DNA of 64,000 nt from an uncultured SAR86 cluster bacterium (GCA_905181595.1 CAJIYI010000001.1:277938-341937); one strand, 5' to 3'; shown: positions 38,899 to 48,364, numbered from the stretch's first letter. Translations and numbers: made by a program. The notes: a model not told the origin generated them from the sequence alone.

Positions 38899-40224
38899 AT
38901 GGGATATTCAGGAGAAATTAATTTCGATGGCCTGATTGGCCCAACTCATAATTATGCTGGCCTGTCGCAAGGCAATTTAGCCTCTCAAAAACATCTAAAT
39001 CAGACTTCTAATCCGCAAGCGGCGGCATTGCAGGGTTTAGATAAGATGAGAATTATTATGGAGCAGGGGATTCCTCAAGGTTTCTTCTTGCCTCATGAGC
39101 GACCCAATCTTATAACTCTGAGAGGCCTTGGATTTGGAGGCACTGACGAAGAGGTGATAAGTAGAGTTGCCAAGCAAGACCCAGCTTTATTAAAAAATGT
39201 TTATTCCGCTTCATCGATGTGGGCTGCAAATGCTGCAACATTTTCTCCCAGCATTGATAGCTATGATCAAACAATTCACATTACCCCAGCCAACTTAAAC
39301 ACCATGTTCCATCGATCTATTGAGCCTGAATTTACAAAGATGCAACTTCAACTTATGTTTGGATCAATTGCCAATATTCATGATCCTGTATCTAATATTT
39401 CTGGGTATGGGGATGAAGGTGCTGCCAATCATCTAAGGGTTACTGCACAGCACTTAAAACCTGGTTTTCAAATTTTTGTTTATGGCAATTCAGCTTTTGA
39501 GAGCAATCAAGGTGTCATTGCTCGTCAGGCACAAGAAATATCTCAAGCCGTGGCTGCTCAACACCAGCTTGATCCAGATTTAACCCTGTTTTTAAAACAA
39601 AATAATTTAGCCATAGAATCTGGAAGTTTTCATAATGATATTGTGAGTCTGGCAAACGAAGAGGTATTTATTTTTCATCAAGAAGCGTTTGCTGATAGAG
39701 TTGAACTTGAGCGAGTTTTACATCATTTAAAAGAACACGTAAAAGGGTTTCACCCAATTGAAATTCTCTCTGCAGATATTTCTTTAGATAATCTAGTATC
39801 CAGTTACCTGCTTAATTCTCAACTTATTACATTGGAGAATAATCAGATGATGATGTTGCTCCCAGAAGAGGTGCAGAATCACTCGAATTGCATGCGATGG
39901 TTAGATGAAATTAAATCCTCCTCCCCAATTAAGCTCATTGAATTTGTAGATATCCGTCAAAGCATGATGAACGGGGGAGGCCCTGCCTGCCTTAGATTTA
40001 AAACTGTTGTGAATGACGAAGAATTTAGTCAAGTAAATCAAAAATTTCTTTTAAATCCAAAAAAACTAATGGATTTAAGGTCTCTTGTTAGCAAGCATTA
40101 CAGGGATAATCTAAGCCCTGAAGATTTGATGGATATTCAATTAATGGAAGAATCTTATACATTCTTAGATGAGCTCACTCAATTACTAGATTTAGGCTCT
40201 ATTTACCATTTCCAAAAAACTTAA
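38899..40224 (+). CDS. astB: N-succinylarginine dihydrolase
   Basis: AstB removes two ammonia from N-succinylarginine to give N-succinylornithine. The 441-residue guanidine-modifying enzyme has NFDGLIGPTHNYAGLS at the start, VYGNSAF, ESGSFHNDIVSL, and the nucleophile Cys364 in MNGGGPACLRF. It follows astD without a gap and ends the ast operon. The missing AstC and AstE steps may be supplied elsewhere, for example by ArgD-type aminotransferase. Confidence 0.96.
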   Translation: MGYSGEINFDGLIGPTHNYAGLSQGNLASQKHLNQTSNPQAAALQGLDKMRIIMEQGIPQGFFLPHERPNLITLRGLGFGGTDEEVISRVAKQDPALLKNVYSASSMWAANAATFSPSIDSYDQTIHITPANLNTMFHRSIEPEFTKMQLQLMFGSIANIHDPVSNISGYGDEGAANHLRVTAQHLKPGFQIFVYGNSAFESNQGVIARQAQEISQAVAAQHQLDPDLTLFLKQNNLAIESGSFHNDIVSLANEEVFIFHQEAFADRVELERVLHHLKEHVKGFHPIEILSADISLDNLVSSYLLNSQLITLENNQMMMLLPEEVQNHSNCMRWLDEIKSSSPIKLIEFVDIRQSMMNGGGPACLRFKTVVNDEEFSQVNQKFLLNPKKLMDLRSLVSKHYRDNLSPEDLMDIQLMEESYTFLDELTQLLDLGSIYHFQKT

Positions 40225-40282
40225 AATGAGTCGGATGTATGTTTAATCTGCGACGTTTATCAAGATATTTGATAGAATCTCT

Positions 40283-40312
40283 AATCAATCGATCTTGAAG
40301 GTAAGATTGATT
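40283..40312. promoter_or_regulatory. Inverted repeat before the acyl-CoA synthetase gene
   Basis: AATCAATC (40283-40290) and GATTGATT (40305-40312) are perfect inverted repeats 14 bp apart, just below a TAGAAT box (40273-40278) and above a GGGGGAA ribosome site and TTG start at 40335. It could be an operator for a regulator of fatty acid genes or a leader hairpin. The T run behind it (TTTTTTT, near 40317-40323) would also fit a weak terminator of the ast operon. Confidence 0.4.
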
Positions 40313-40334
40313 AAAATTTTTTTGGGGGAAGAAA

Positions 40335-42143
40335 TTGTTTAATAAAATCAAAGAGTTTTTTAGGGTTTTGGGTGAGCTGAGATACTTGATTCCAGTCATG
40401 CGTTACAAATTTCCAGATCCTGAGGATCAAGCTTCATTAGCTCATACTTTTCAAGCAACCACAGACAAATTTTCTGAAAGACCTTTTTTGCATTTCGAGA
40501 ATGAAATGTGGACATACGGACACACAAACAAAGCAGCCAATAGCCTGGCAAGGTATCTTGTTTCAACTGGCGTGAAGCATAGCGATAGAGTTGTGTTGTT
40601 TATGGAAAATCGACCAAGCTTTGTTATTACGTTATTAGCTCTAAATAAAATTGGCGCAATAGGCGTTTTAATTAATACCAGTCTAACTGGCGATCCATTG
40701 ATGCACTGCATTAATTCATCTGATTCTGTTAAATGTATTGTTGGGGCAGAACGAGCAGATGCTTTAGAGGATGTCTTGGATCAAATTAACATTACTAAAC
40801 AAGAAGATTTTTTATGGGCTGAAGATACTGCCGAGTTCTCTCTCCCAGATTGGGCTATTGATCTTAAGGCTCAACTAGATCTTTCTAACGATCAAAATTT
40901 AGAAGAAACAAATTCAGTTAAAGCAAAGGATGTGGCTTGTTATATCTTTACATCTGGCACTACCGGAGTTCCAAAGGCAGCTATCTGCCCCAATCAGAAA
41001 CTTATGGCAGCTTCAATTAATATTAAGATGGCCGGTTATCGTATTGATGAGACAGATTGCATGCATAACAGCCTGCCTCTTTATCACTCAACTGGTTTGA
41101 TGCTAGGGCTTTGTGCAGTCATTCAAGCTGGAGCTTCAACTTTTATTAAAAGAAAATTTTCTGCCTCCTCATTTTGGGATGAGGTACAGCAATATAATAC
41201 AACTGCCCTTGTTTATATTGGAGAACTTTGCAGGTATTTAGCCAACACAGAGCCAACACAAGCAGAGCAAAATAATCCTTTAAAAGTTATGGTTGGAAAC
41301 GGTCTAAGGCCTGATGTTTGGGATATATTCAAAGATAGATTTGGGGTTGATAGGATTGTTGAAATATATGGGGCAAGTGAAGGCAATGCTCTTTTCATGA
41401 ACCTATTAAACAAGGATAAAACCATTGGTATGACCAATGCCCAGGTAGCTTTAATTGAATACGATGTTGCTGAAGATAAAATTATTAAAAATGAAGATGG
41501 GACGTGTAAAAAAATAACTACCCATGATCCTGGGTTATTGATTGTTTTTATATCACCGAATTCTGTTTTTAATGGTTACACAGATGCTCAAGCCACAGAA
41601 AAGAAAATCTTAAGAGATGTATTTGAAGAGGGCGATGCTTGGTTTAATACTGGAGACTTAATTAAAACAGTTGACGTTGGGTACTCATTAGGAAAAGTAC
41701 ACTACCAATTTGTTGACAGGATAGGAGATACTTTTAGGTGGAGATCTGAGAATGTTTCAACCAATGAAGTTGGTGAAATATTAAATGGGTACAAAGATGT
41801 CAACATGTCCAATGTTTATGGAGTTCAAGTTCCAGGTTGTGAGGGCAGAGCAGGGATGGCAGCTTTTAGCCTTGAAGATTTTGGTAGCTTTGATTGGCAA
41901 GAATTTTCTCAATATGTGGAGAGCAATCTCCCCAAATATGCCCGCCCAGTTTTTATTAGAATTATTCAAGAAATGGATACTACAGGAACTTTCAAGCTGA
42001 AAAAAAATGATCTTCGAGATGAGGCTTTTGATCTGAGTAAAGTCAGCGATAAAGTTTATTGCTTAAAGCCCAATTCAAGTGACTATGTCGCACTTGATAA
42101 CGAATGGCTCGAAGTGATTAATTCTGAACAGGCCGGTTACTAA
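40335..42143 (+). CDS. Long-chain / very-long-chain acyl-CoA synthetase (FATP-like)
   Basis: This is an adenylate-forming enzyme that activates fatty acids to acyl-CoA, 602 residues. AMP-binding motifs are YIFTSGTTGVPKAAI (P-loop-like), IVEIYGASEGNALF, and the late DRIGDTFRWRSENVSTNEV with the C-terminal Lys in TGTFKLKKNDLR. The layout is that of the FATP/very-long-chain group rather than FadD. The TTG start has a strong upstream GGGGGAAG. The partner reductase gene starts 25 bp downstream. Confidence 0.9.
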   Translation: MFNKIKEFFRVLGELRYLIPVMRYKFPDPEDQASLAHTFQATTDKFSERPFLHFENEMWTYGHTNKAANSLARYLVSTGVKHSDRVVLFMENRPSFVITLLALNKIGAIGVLINTSLTGDPLMHCINSSDSVKCIVGAERADALEDVLDQINITKQEDFLWAEDTAEFSLPDWAIDLKAQLDLSNDQNLEETNSVKAKDVACYIFTSGTTGVPKAAICPNQKLMAASINIKMAGYRIDETDCMHNSLPLYHSTGLMLGLCAVIQAGASTFIKRKFSASSFWDEVQQYNTTALVYIGELCRYLANTEPTQAEQNNPLKVMVGNGLRPDVWDIFKDRFGVDRIVEIYGASEGNALFMNLLNKDKTIGMTNAQVALIEYDVAEDKIIKNEDGTCKKITTHDPGLLIVFISPNSVFNGYTDAQATEKKILRDVFEEGDAWFNTGDLIKTVDVGYSLGKVHYQFVDRIGDTFRWRSENVSTNEVGEILNGYKDVNMSNVYGVQVPGCEGRAGMAAFSLEDFGSFDWQEFSQYVESNLPKYARPVFIRIIQEMDTTGTFKLKKNDLRDEAFDLSKVSDKVYCLKPNSSDYVALDNEWLEVINSEQAGY

Positions 42144-42168
42144 TAATTAATTTTAAATGGAGACTCTT

Positions 42169-43338
42169 ATGAGTAAGAAGAATTTTGATGTCGTGGTTTA
42201 TGGTGCAACGGGTTTTACTGGAAAGCTGGTAGTCGAATACATGCTTAATCAATACGGAGATGATGAAACCATATCTTGGGCCATGGCCGGCAGAAGCCAT
42301 GAAAAATTAGTTGCAGTGAGAGATGCCTTGGGCGTATCCAAAGATGTACCTTTGCTAACGGTGGATAGCGATGACGAAGAAAGTATCACCCAGATGGTCC
42401 AGCAAACCCAGTGCGTATTAACAACCGTTGGCCCATATCAGCTTTATGGACCCAATATTGTGAAGCAATGCGTTGCTCACGGAACAGATTATGTTGATTT
42501 ATGTGGAGAGCCTGGTTGGATGCATGAAATGATTAATGAGCATGCTGCACAGGCCAAGGAAACTGGAGCAAGAATTGTCTTTTCTTGTGGCTTTGACAGC
42601 ATACCTTTTGATTTAGGTGTTTATTTCCTTCAAAACAAAGTGATAGCCGAGCATGGAAAACCTGCTTCTAATATCAGAGGAAGGGTCAGGGCTATGAACG
42701 GAGAATTTTCTGGTGGAACAGCAGCCTCATTAAGCGCCACTATGGCATCGTTAAAAGAAAAGCCAGAATTATTTGCAGTGTTAGCAAATCCGTTTGCATT
42801 GTCTAATGGTTTTACAGGGCCTGAACAAGCTCCAGACTCTAAAGCTGTATTTGATGAAAAACTTGAGACCTGGGTTGCGCCATTTTTTATGGCTCCTATT
42901 AATACCAAGAATGTTCATAGATCTAATGCCTTAATGGGTCATATGTATGGAGAAGATTTTTGTTACAACGAGATGTGGATTCAAGGGCCAGGCGAAGAGG
43001 GCAAAGCTGCAGCAGAATTTGTTGGCAGCATGAACCCATTGGCTGATGCGCCAGCTCCAGGTGAAGGTCCTTCTAAAGAATCAAGAGACAATGGAAATTA
43101 TGATGTTCTGTTTTGTGCAGATCTGCCAGATGGATCAACTATGCATGCTGCTGTTACCGGTGACATGGATCCAGGCTACGGCTCAACATCTAAGATGATT
43201 GCTGAAAGTGCAATCTGTTTAGTGAAAGAATGTTCCGACCTTGCCGGCGGTATTTATACTCCAGCTCCAGCAATGGGTGAAAAGCTAATCGCAAGATTGC
43301 AAGCAAGTGCCGGGCTCACATTTAAAATCGAAGAATAG
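42169..43338 (+). CDS. Saccharopine dehydrogenase-like NAD(P)-binding reductase
   Basis: This 389-residue protein has a Rossmann motif VVVYGATGFTGKLVVEYM (residues 7-24), then CGFDSIPFDLGVYFLQNK, the layout of saccharopine-dehydrogenase-fold proteins that include actinobacterial trans-acting enoyl reductases of polyketide and phenolic lipid synthesis. True saccharopine dehydrogenase activity is unlikely. The ATG at 42169 is chosen because a GGAGA lies eight bases before it, while an ATG at 42157 has none. It is probably co-transcribed with the acyl-CoA synthetase, so an acyl substrate is plausible. Confidence 0.8.
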   Translation: MSKKNFDVVVYGATGFTGKLVVEYMLNQYGDDETISWAMAGRSHEKLVAVRDALGVSKDVPLLTVDSDDEESITQMVQQTQCVLTTVGPYQLYGPNIVKQCVAHGTDYVDLCGEPGWMHEMINEHAAQAKETGARIVFSCGFDSIPFDLGVYFLQNKVIAEHGKPASNIRGRVRAMNGEFSGGTAASLSATMASLKEKPELFAVLANPFALSNGFTGPEQAPDSKAVFDEKLETWVAPFFMAPINTKNVHRSNALMGHMYGEDFCYNEMWIQGPGEEGKAAAEFVGSMNPLADAPAPGEGPSKESRDNGNYDVLFCADLPDGSTMHAAVTGDMDPGYGSTSKMIAESAICLVKECSDLAGGIYTPAPAMGEKLIARLQASAGLTFKIEE

Positions 43339-43377
43339 TTACAGCTAATGCCATGAGGATAGTCTTAGCTTTCATGT

Positions 43378-43943
43378 TTACTGGCTTTTAAAAATCATCA
43401 TGCATTGCCTGATCATTGCACTTTTAATTTGATCTTTTTTTAAGCCTTGACCTTGCAATCTCATCCAAAAAGCAAAGGACAAAGTCGCATGGGTTAGTTC
43501 TTGTAACTCGCCATCAAAATTTAAAACTTCGGGGAGCACTTCCTCTACTTTTTGCATTATCATCTTTTGGTAATTCATATAATTTTCCTGCAAAAATTTA
43601 TATTTCCACATATTTGAAACAGTCCCGAACATTATTATTTTATGTTTTTCGTAAACTGCACATAGATGATCGACACCAACCAAAAGACGATTCTCAAAAG
43701 AGAATTAGGATCAAATTTAACTTCAAAATCGTAGTCCTTACGCATTTCAGCATCCACTGACTTGAGCAGGTTTTCCATGTCATCGAATAGTCTAAAGACA
43801 GTTCTTATGCCAACTCCAGATTCATTTGCAACCAGTTGAGCTGTGGGAACAAAATTACCCTCTTTGAACAATTTTATACAAGCCTCAACGATGAGTTTTT
43901 GGCTTTTAACGCTTCGTAAAATTCTTCCATCTTGCTTTGTCAT
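43378..43943 (-). CDS. TetR/AcrR-family transcriptional regulator (frame break near 43690)
   Basis: This is a DNA-binding repressor type with the helix-turn-helix TAQLVANESGVGIRTVFRLFDDMENLL (residues about 30-56, read in two parts). The frame set at the start stops at 43635 after FDPNSLLR, and the correct frame continues as LLVGVDHLCAVYEKH one base out of register. One base is missing near 43690, and the corrected length is 188 residues. The ATG at 43943 is preferred over one at 43970 that would lie inside the palindrome. It is divergent from the nitronate monooxygenase gene, over a perfect inverted repeat. Confidence 0.85.
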
Positions 43944-43956
43944 AGAGTATTTCAAT

Positions 43957-43989
43957 ATATCTATTGACATAATTTATGTCAATAGATAT
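43957..43989. promoter_or_regulatory. Perfect 16-bp inverted repeat, likely TetR operator with two embedded promoters
   Basis: ATATCTATTGACATAA (43957-43972), one T, then its exact reverse complement TTATGTCAATAGATAT (43974-43989). Each arm carries a TTGACA -35 box. On the plus strand, TTGACA at 43964-43969 is 17 bp from TATTGT (43987-43992), and on the minus strand, TTGACA (43977-43982) is 17 bp from TATATT (43954-43959). Bound repressor would block both promoters, the usual TetR autoregulation. Confidence 0.85.
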
Positions 43990-43999
43990 TGTTATGATT

Positions 44000-44923
44000 A
44001 TGAATAGAGTTACAAAAATTTTAGGGGTTCAATATCCAATTGTTCAAGCACCCATGGGTTGGATTGCAAGAAGTCAGCTAGCTTCTGCTGTTTCAAATGC
44101 TGGAGGATTTGGCGTAATTGAAACTTCATCTGGCGAGACTGAAAATTGTAAAGCAGAAATTCTTGCAATGGCTAAACTCACAGACAAACCTTTTGGCGTC
44201 AATTTACCCTTAATGTTTCTTAGGGATGAAAGCATGATTGAGTTGGTCTTAGAACAAGGCATTAAATTTGTTACGACATCTGCTGGTGATCCAGGCAAAT
44301 ATATTCATATTTTAAAAGATGCTGGAATTAATGTTTTTCATGCTGTGCCGAGTGTTGCTGGGGCCATTAAAGCTGCTGATGCTGGAGTTGACGGCTTAGT
44401 CATTGAAGGCACAGAAGGTGGAGGCTTTAAAAGCCCCGAGGAAGTTGGATTGATTGTATTAATACAGGCAATTAGAAAGCACACTGATCTTCCAATTATT
44501 GCTGCAGGCGGGATTGTTGATGGTGTTGGAATGGCCGCAGCATTTGCAGCTGGTGCTGAGGGAATTCAGATGGGAACTAGATTTGTTTCCTCGAAAGAAA
44601 GCCCAGTGCATGAGAATTTTAAAAATTCAATTCTTGATGCTAATGAGCAAGGGACTTGGATTCTTAATAAGAAATCTAAACCCTGTATTCGAGCTTTAAA
44701 AACTGAATTCACTCAAAAAATTCATGAAGTTGGCGTCATGGAAATGTCTGAAATGGGTCGAATTCAAGATCTTTATTTTGGTGGAGATATGAACGCAGCT
44801 CCAGCACTAACCGGACAATCAGCAGGGCTGATAGATGAAGTTAAGCCAGTTGCACAAATTATTGAAGAAACAATATCTGAGTTTAATGAAACGTGTCAAA
44901 AAATGTCTGCACAGAAATTCTAG
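44000..44923 (+). CDS. Nitronate monooxygenase family protein (first copy)
   Basis: This is an FMN-dependent TIM-barrel enzyme of the 2-nitropropane dioxygenase/nitronate monooxygenase family that oxidises nitronates, related to enoyl reductases. Motifs are YPIVQAPMGWIARSQLASAVSNAGG, VIEGTEGGGFKSPEEVG and IIAAGGIVDGVGMAAAFAAGAEGIQMGTRF. Its length is 307 residues from ATG 44000, which would lie right at the predicted transcript start. ATG 43976 lies in the palindrome and is less likely. It is the first gene of the rightward cluster. The native substrate is unknown. Confidence 0.88.
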   Translation: MNRVTKILGVQYPIVQAPMGWIARSQLASAVSNAGGFGVIETSSGETENCKAEILAMAKLTDKPFGVNLPLMFLRDESMIELVLEQGIKFVTTSAGDPGKYIHILKDAGINVFHAVPSVAGAIKAADAGVDGLVIEGTEGGGFKSPEEVGLIVLIQAIRKHTDLPIIAAGGIVDGVGMAAAFAAGAEGIQMGTRFVSSKESPVHENFKNSILDANEQGTWILNKKSKPCIRALKTEFTQKIHEVGVMEMSEMGRIQDLYFGGDMNAAPALTGQSAGLIDEVKPVAQIIEETISEFNETCQKMSAQKF

Positions 44924-44925
44924 CA

Positions 44926-45966
44926 ATGAGAAGTCTTAACCCCATCCCCATTGGTGGAGTTCCTGCCTCTCCTTATACAAGAAAAATGATCTCATTAATG
45001 CGGTATCGCAGAATTCCCCATGTGATTGAATGGGGTGATCCTAGAGATCTTATTAGAAAGTTTAGCGTGGAAGAGCCTAAACCAGTATTGCTGCCTGTGA
45101 TGATTTTTGAAGTTGACGGTAAACATAAAGCAATCACGGACTCGACTCCAATTATTCGCCATTTAGAAACTGAATTTACAGCTAGGGGCGTTATTCCATC
45201 AGATCCAAAACTAGCTTTTTTAAATTATGTGCTTGAGGACTTTGGTGATGAGTGGGTAACAAAATACATGTTTCATTATCGCTGGCATTTTAAAGATGAT
45301 ATAGAAAAAGCTGGAACCATATTGCCCTTATTGCATGGCATTACTCTGGATGATGATAGTCATGCAGCTTTTAAACAGCATATCTCAGATTGGCAGACAA
45401 GTCGTTTGTGGGTAGTTGGCTCCAATGAGATAACAGCTCCAATTATTGAAGCTAGTTACAAAAGATTTCTTGGGCAACTCAACCATTGCCTGTCACAGCA
45501 TCCTTTTTTATTTGGCAACCGTCCGTCATCTGCAGACTACGCTCTATTTGGCCAACTATCAGCATTAGTAGGCTTTGATCCAACCTCAAGAGCTTTAGCG
45601 CATGAGATCTCTCCTCGAGTTATTGCTTGGCAGGATCTTATGGAGGATTTAAGTGGTTTAGAGCCCAGCGAAAGTGACTGGGTAAACTTTGAAGGTGCGG
45701 AGCAAAATCTATCGAGTCTGTTCCAAGAAGTTGGCAAAGTATATTTACCCGCCTTATTAGCAAATTCACACGCTGTTGCTCAAGAAGAGAAAACTTGGAC
45801 CGCTGAAATTGATGGAGCTAAGTGGGAGCAAAGAAGTTTCCCTTATCAGGCAAAGTGTTTGAAATGGATCAACGATGAGTTTCAAGCTTTAAATGAAAGC
45901 GATCAAAAGCAAATCAAAGAATTCTTAACTAAAACAGGTTGTGGGGAACTGATTGCAGAGAAATGA
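44926..45966 (+). CDS. Glutathione S-transferase family protein (long form)
   Basis: This is a 346-residue protein with an N-terminal thioredoxin-fold GST domain (IGGVPASPYTRKMISLMRYRRIP, VMIFEVDGKHKAITDSTPIIRHLE) and a C-terminal helical domain (PFLFGNRPSSADYALFGQL). It is longer than standard GSTs (about 210), with roughly 100 extra C-terminal residues of unknown fold. No Cys or Tyr at the classic position is certain. It begins 2 bp after the nitronate monooxygenase and overlaps the dehalogenase by 4 bp, so these three are tightly coupled. Confidence 0.82.
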   Translation: MRSLNPIPIGGVPASPYTRKMISLMRYRRIPHVIEWGDPRDLIRKFSVEEPKPVLLPVMIFEVDGKHKAITDSTPIIRHLETEFTARGVIPSDPKLAFLNYVLEDFGDEWVTKYMFHYRWHFKDDIEKAGTILPLLHGITLDDDSHAAFKQHISDWQTSRLWVVGSNEITAPIIEASYKRFLGQLNHCLSQHPFLFGNRPSSADYALFGQLSALVGFDPTSRALAHEISPRVIAWQDLMEDLSGLEPSESDWVNFEGAEQNLSSLFQEVGKVYLPALLANSHAVAQEEKTWTAEIDGAKWEQRSFPYQAKCLKWINDEFQALNESDQKQIKEFLTKTGCGELIAEK

Positions 45967-47048
45967 AAATTTTAAGAACACCCGATGAAAGGTTTAGTAG
46001 TTTAGAGGAGTATCCATTTGAGCCCCATTACACCAATATTAAAACTCATGATGGCGCAGATTTAAGAATTCATCACATCGATGAAGGACCAAAAGACGGC
46101 CCAATACTTCTAGCTATGCATGGCCAACCGGTTTGGAGTTATCTCTATGCAAGAATGATCCCTTTCCTCGTTAAAGCCGGTATTAGGGTAATAGCACCAG
46201 ATTTACCAGGGTATGGTAAATCGGATAAGCCTGCAGCTCGAGAGGACTACAGCTATCAAAGACAAGTGGATTGGATGGGTGAATGGCTAAAAGAAAATGA
46301 TTTTTCAAATTTAACTTTTTTTGGTCAGGATTGGGGAGGGCTTATAGGGCTGAGAATGGTCGCACAAGATCCTGATAGATTTCTGAAGATATCAATGGGA
46401 AATACTGGGTTGCCATATAACCCAGATGTCCCTCAAGAGGTTATAGACAGAGTCAAAGTTTTTAGAGAAAGTGATTTAAAACTTACCCCAATGAGCATGC
46501 AAAAAGAAGTTAAGCAGATGGATGGAAAAAACCTTTCAAAAGATTCATCTACTCCTTTTCATCCAGCATTAAAATTTATGTATTGGCAAAAATTTTGCTG
46601 GGATACAGAAAATTTACCAATAGGATTCATCAACTCAAGCATGATGGAAAAAAGATCTAAATTATCAATGATGGGACAATATCTTTTAGAAAATTTAGGC
46701 TTAGCAAAGATTTCACCATTTACCTCGGATCTAGTTAAAGCTTATGACGCACCTTTCCCAGATCCATCTTTTAAAATGGGTCCTCGAGCCATGCCCAGCC
46801 ATGTCCCAATTCTTCCAGATGCATCTTTGGATGCACAAAGAGAGGCAAGAGAGTTTTTTAAAACTTCAACTAAACCGTTCTTAGCAGTGTTTGCTGGCGA
46901 TGACCCTGTAACCAATAATATTGAAAAAGATGTTCTTAAAATGGCTCCAAATGCTAAAAGCGCTCCTCACATTGGAGGAGGGCATTTTTATCAATGGACT
47001 CGAGCAGAAGAACTTTCTGATATTCTTATATCTTTTATTAAGGAGTAA
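45963..47048 (+). CDS. Haloalkane dehalogenase (HLD-I like)
   Basis: This is an alpha/beta hydrolase that replaces halide by hydroxyl through an alkyl-enzyme ester. In 361 residues it has nucleophile Asp123 in FFGQDWGG with the halide Trp124, oxyanion HGQPVWSY (residues 53-60), an Asp at 313-314 and His341 in [12 protein letters not shown] of Xanthobacter has Glu at the HGE position, whereas here it is Gln55. The form is longer than DhlA (310), mainly in the cap. The start at 45963 overlaps the GST stop (ATGA). An epoxide hydrolase is the main alternative. Confidence 0.82.
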   Translation: MKILRTPDERFSSLEEYPFEPHYTNIKTHDGADLRIHHIDEGPKDGPILLAMHGQPVWSYLYARMIPFLVKAGIRVIAPDLPGYGKSDKPAAREDYSYQRQVDWMGEWLKENDFSNLTFFGQDWGGLIGLRMVAQDPDRFLKISMGNTGLPYNPDVPQEVIDRVKVFRESDLKLTPMSMQKEVKQMDGKNLSKDSSTPFHPALKFMYWQKFCWDTENLPIGFINSSMMEKRSKLSMMGQYLLENLGLAKISPFTSDLVKAYDAPFPDPSFKMGPRAMPSHVPILPDASLDAQREAREFFKTSTKPFLAVFAGDDPVTNNIEKDVLKMAPNAKSAPHIGGGHFYQWTRAEELSDILISFIKE

Positions 47049-47050
47049 CA

Positions 47051-47734
47051 ATGATTGATTTTTATACTGCACCAACCCCTAATGGCCATAAGGTTTCCTG
47101 CACCCTCGAAGCTATGGGCTTAGCTTATGAAACCCACGTTATTAATTTATCCGAGAATGAGCAAAAGGAGCCTGATTTTCTTGCGATTAGTCCTAACGGA
47201 AGAATACCTGCAATTGTGGACAGGGATGCAAACAACCTAGCTATTTTTGAATCAGGAGCCATCATGATTTATCTTGCAGAAAAGACTGGCAAGCTCATGC
47301 CAATAGACTTAAATCAAAAAGCTAAAGTGTTGGAGTGGATGATGTTTCAGATGGGCGGCATTGGACCAATGATGGGTCAAGCAAATGTTTTTTTTCGGTA
47401 TTTTCCAGAAAAAATTCAACCGGCTATAGATCGGTACCAAAATGAAGGCAGAAGACTGTTTGAAGTTCTTGATACTCATTTAGCTAAACAGGAGTGGCTT
47501 GCAACCGATTATTCAATTGCCGATATTGCAAATTGGTGTTGGGTCAGGACTCACAAATGGTCAGGAATTTCAGTTGAGGGATTGGATCATCTTGATCGAT
47601 GGATCAAAGCAATGTATGAGCAGCCTGGAATGGTTGAAGGCATAGCAGTTCCTATAAAAATTGAAAGCTTGCTAGATGACGATGAGAAAATGAAAGAATT
47701 TACAAAGAATGCCGAAAAAATGGTAAAAAAATAA
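47051..47734 (+). CDS. Glutathione S-transferase (second copy, Nu-like)
   Basis: This is a 227-residue GST-fold protein with an N-terminal [28 protein letters not shown] and [13 protein letters not shown] (the gamma-glutamyl site), then a C-terminal all-helix domain with a [16 protein letters not shown] segment. It resembles YfcG/YghU-type disulfide-bond reductases, often Nu-class. It begins 2 bp after the dehalogenase gene. The substrate is unknown. Confidence 0.87.
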   Translation: MIDFYTAPTPNGHKVSCTLEAMGLAYETHVINLSENEQKEPDFLAISPNGRIPAIVDRDANNLAIFESGAIMIYLAEKTGKLMPIDLNQKAKVLEWMMFQMGGIGPMMGQANVFFRYFPEKIQPAIDRYQNEGRRLFEVLDTHLAKQEWLATDYSIADIANWCWVRTHKWSGISVEGLDHLDRWIKAMYEQPGMVEGIAVPIKIESLLDDDEKMKEFTKNAEKMVKK

Positions 47735-47747
47735 ATAGGAGAAAGCG

Positions 47748-48362
47748 ATGCTAAAAGTACATTTTGTTGCAGGAACTAGAGCGGGACGAGTGGTCTGGCT
47801 TCTAGAGGAGTTAGGGCTTGAATATGAAGTAAATATTATGCCATTCACTAAAGAAGGCTTGAAATCTCCAGAGCATAGATCAAGACATGCTCTTGGAAGG
47901 GTTCCTGTTTTGGAAGATGGCGATATTTCAATTTTTGAGTCAGGCGCCATCATTGATTATGTTCTTGAGAGACATAAGAATGGAGGGTTGAAGCCCAATT
48001 CAGATGCCCCTGAATTTCCTTTTTACCTTCAGTGGTATCACTATTGCGAGGGCATGGTTATGCCTCCCATGAATCAAATTGTTGTTCAAACAATTTTATT
48101 GCCTGCTGATCGAAGAGATGAGGCTGTGTTAAATCAAGCTAAGAAATTACTGTCCAAAGCACTTGCCCCAGTGAATGATGCTCTTGCTGGTAAAGATTAT
48201 TTAATTGGAGATTTCTCTGCTGCAGATTTGATGCTTGGACACTCATGCTTTATGGCTAATAGATTGGGCTGCGTCACTGATGACATGCAAAACATTAAAG
48301 ATTATGTCGCTAGAATTGATAGCAGGCCTGCATTCAAAAAAGCTATTACCATGGGAGAGTAA
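47748..48362 (+). CDS. Glutathione S-transferase (third copy)
   Basis: This is a 204-residue GST-fold protein. The N-terminal VHFVAGTRAGRVVWLLEELGL, LGRVPVLEDG and IFESGAIIDYVLE form the glutathione site, and YLIGDFSAADLMLGHSC is the C-terminal N-capping region. It has a good ribosome site (TAGGAGA) and follows the second GST after 13 bp. The three GSTs are clearly different from one another, so this is not a recent tandem duplication. Confidence 0.87.
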   Translation: MLKVHFVAGTRAGRVVWLLEELGLEYEVNIMPFTKEGLKSPEHRSRHALGRVPVLEDGDISIFESGAIIDYVLERHKNGGLKPNSDAPEFPFYLQWYHYCEGMVMPPMNQIVVQTILLPADRRDEAVLNQAKKLLSKALAPVNDALAGKDYLIGDFSAADLMLGHSCFMANRLGCVTDDMQNIKDYVARIDSRPAFKKAITMGE

Positions 48363-48364
48363 GA

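Noticed and set aside
43957-43996. Early start codons for tetR (43970) and nitronate monooxygenase (43976)
   Set aside because: Both lie in the palindrome and give the same MSIDI only because the repeat is symmetric. Family homology begins later.
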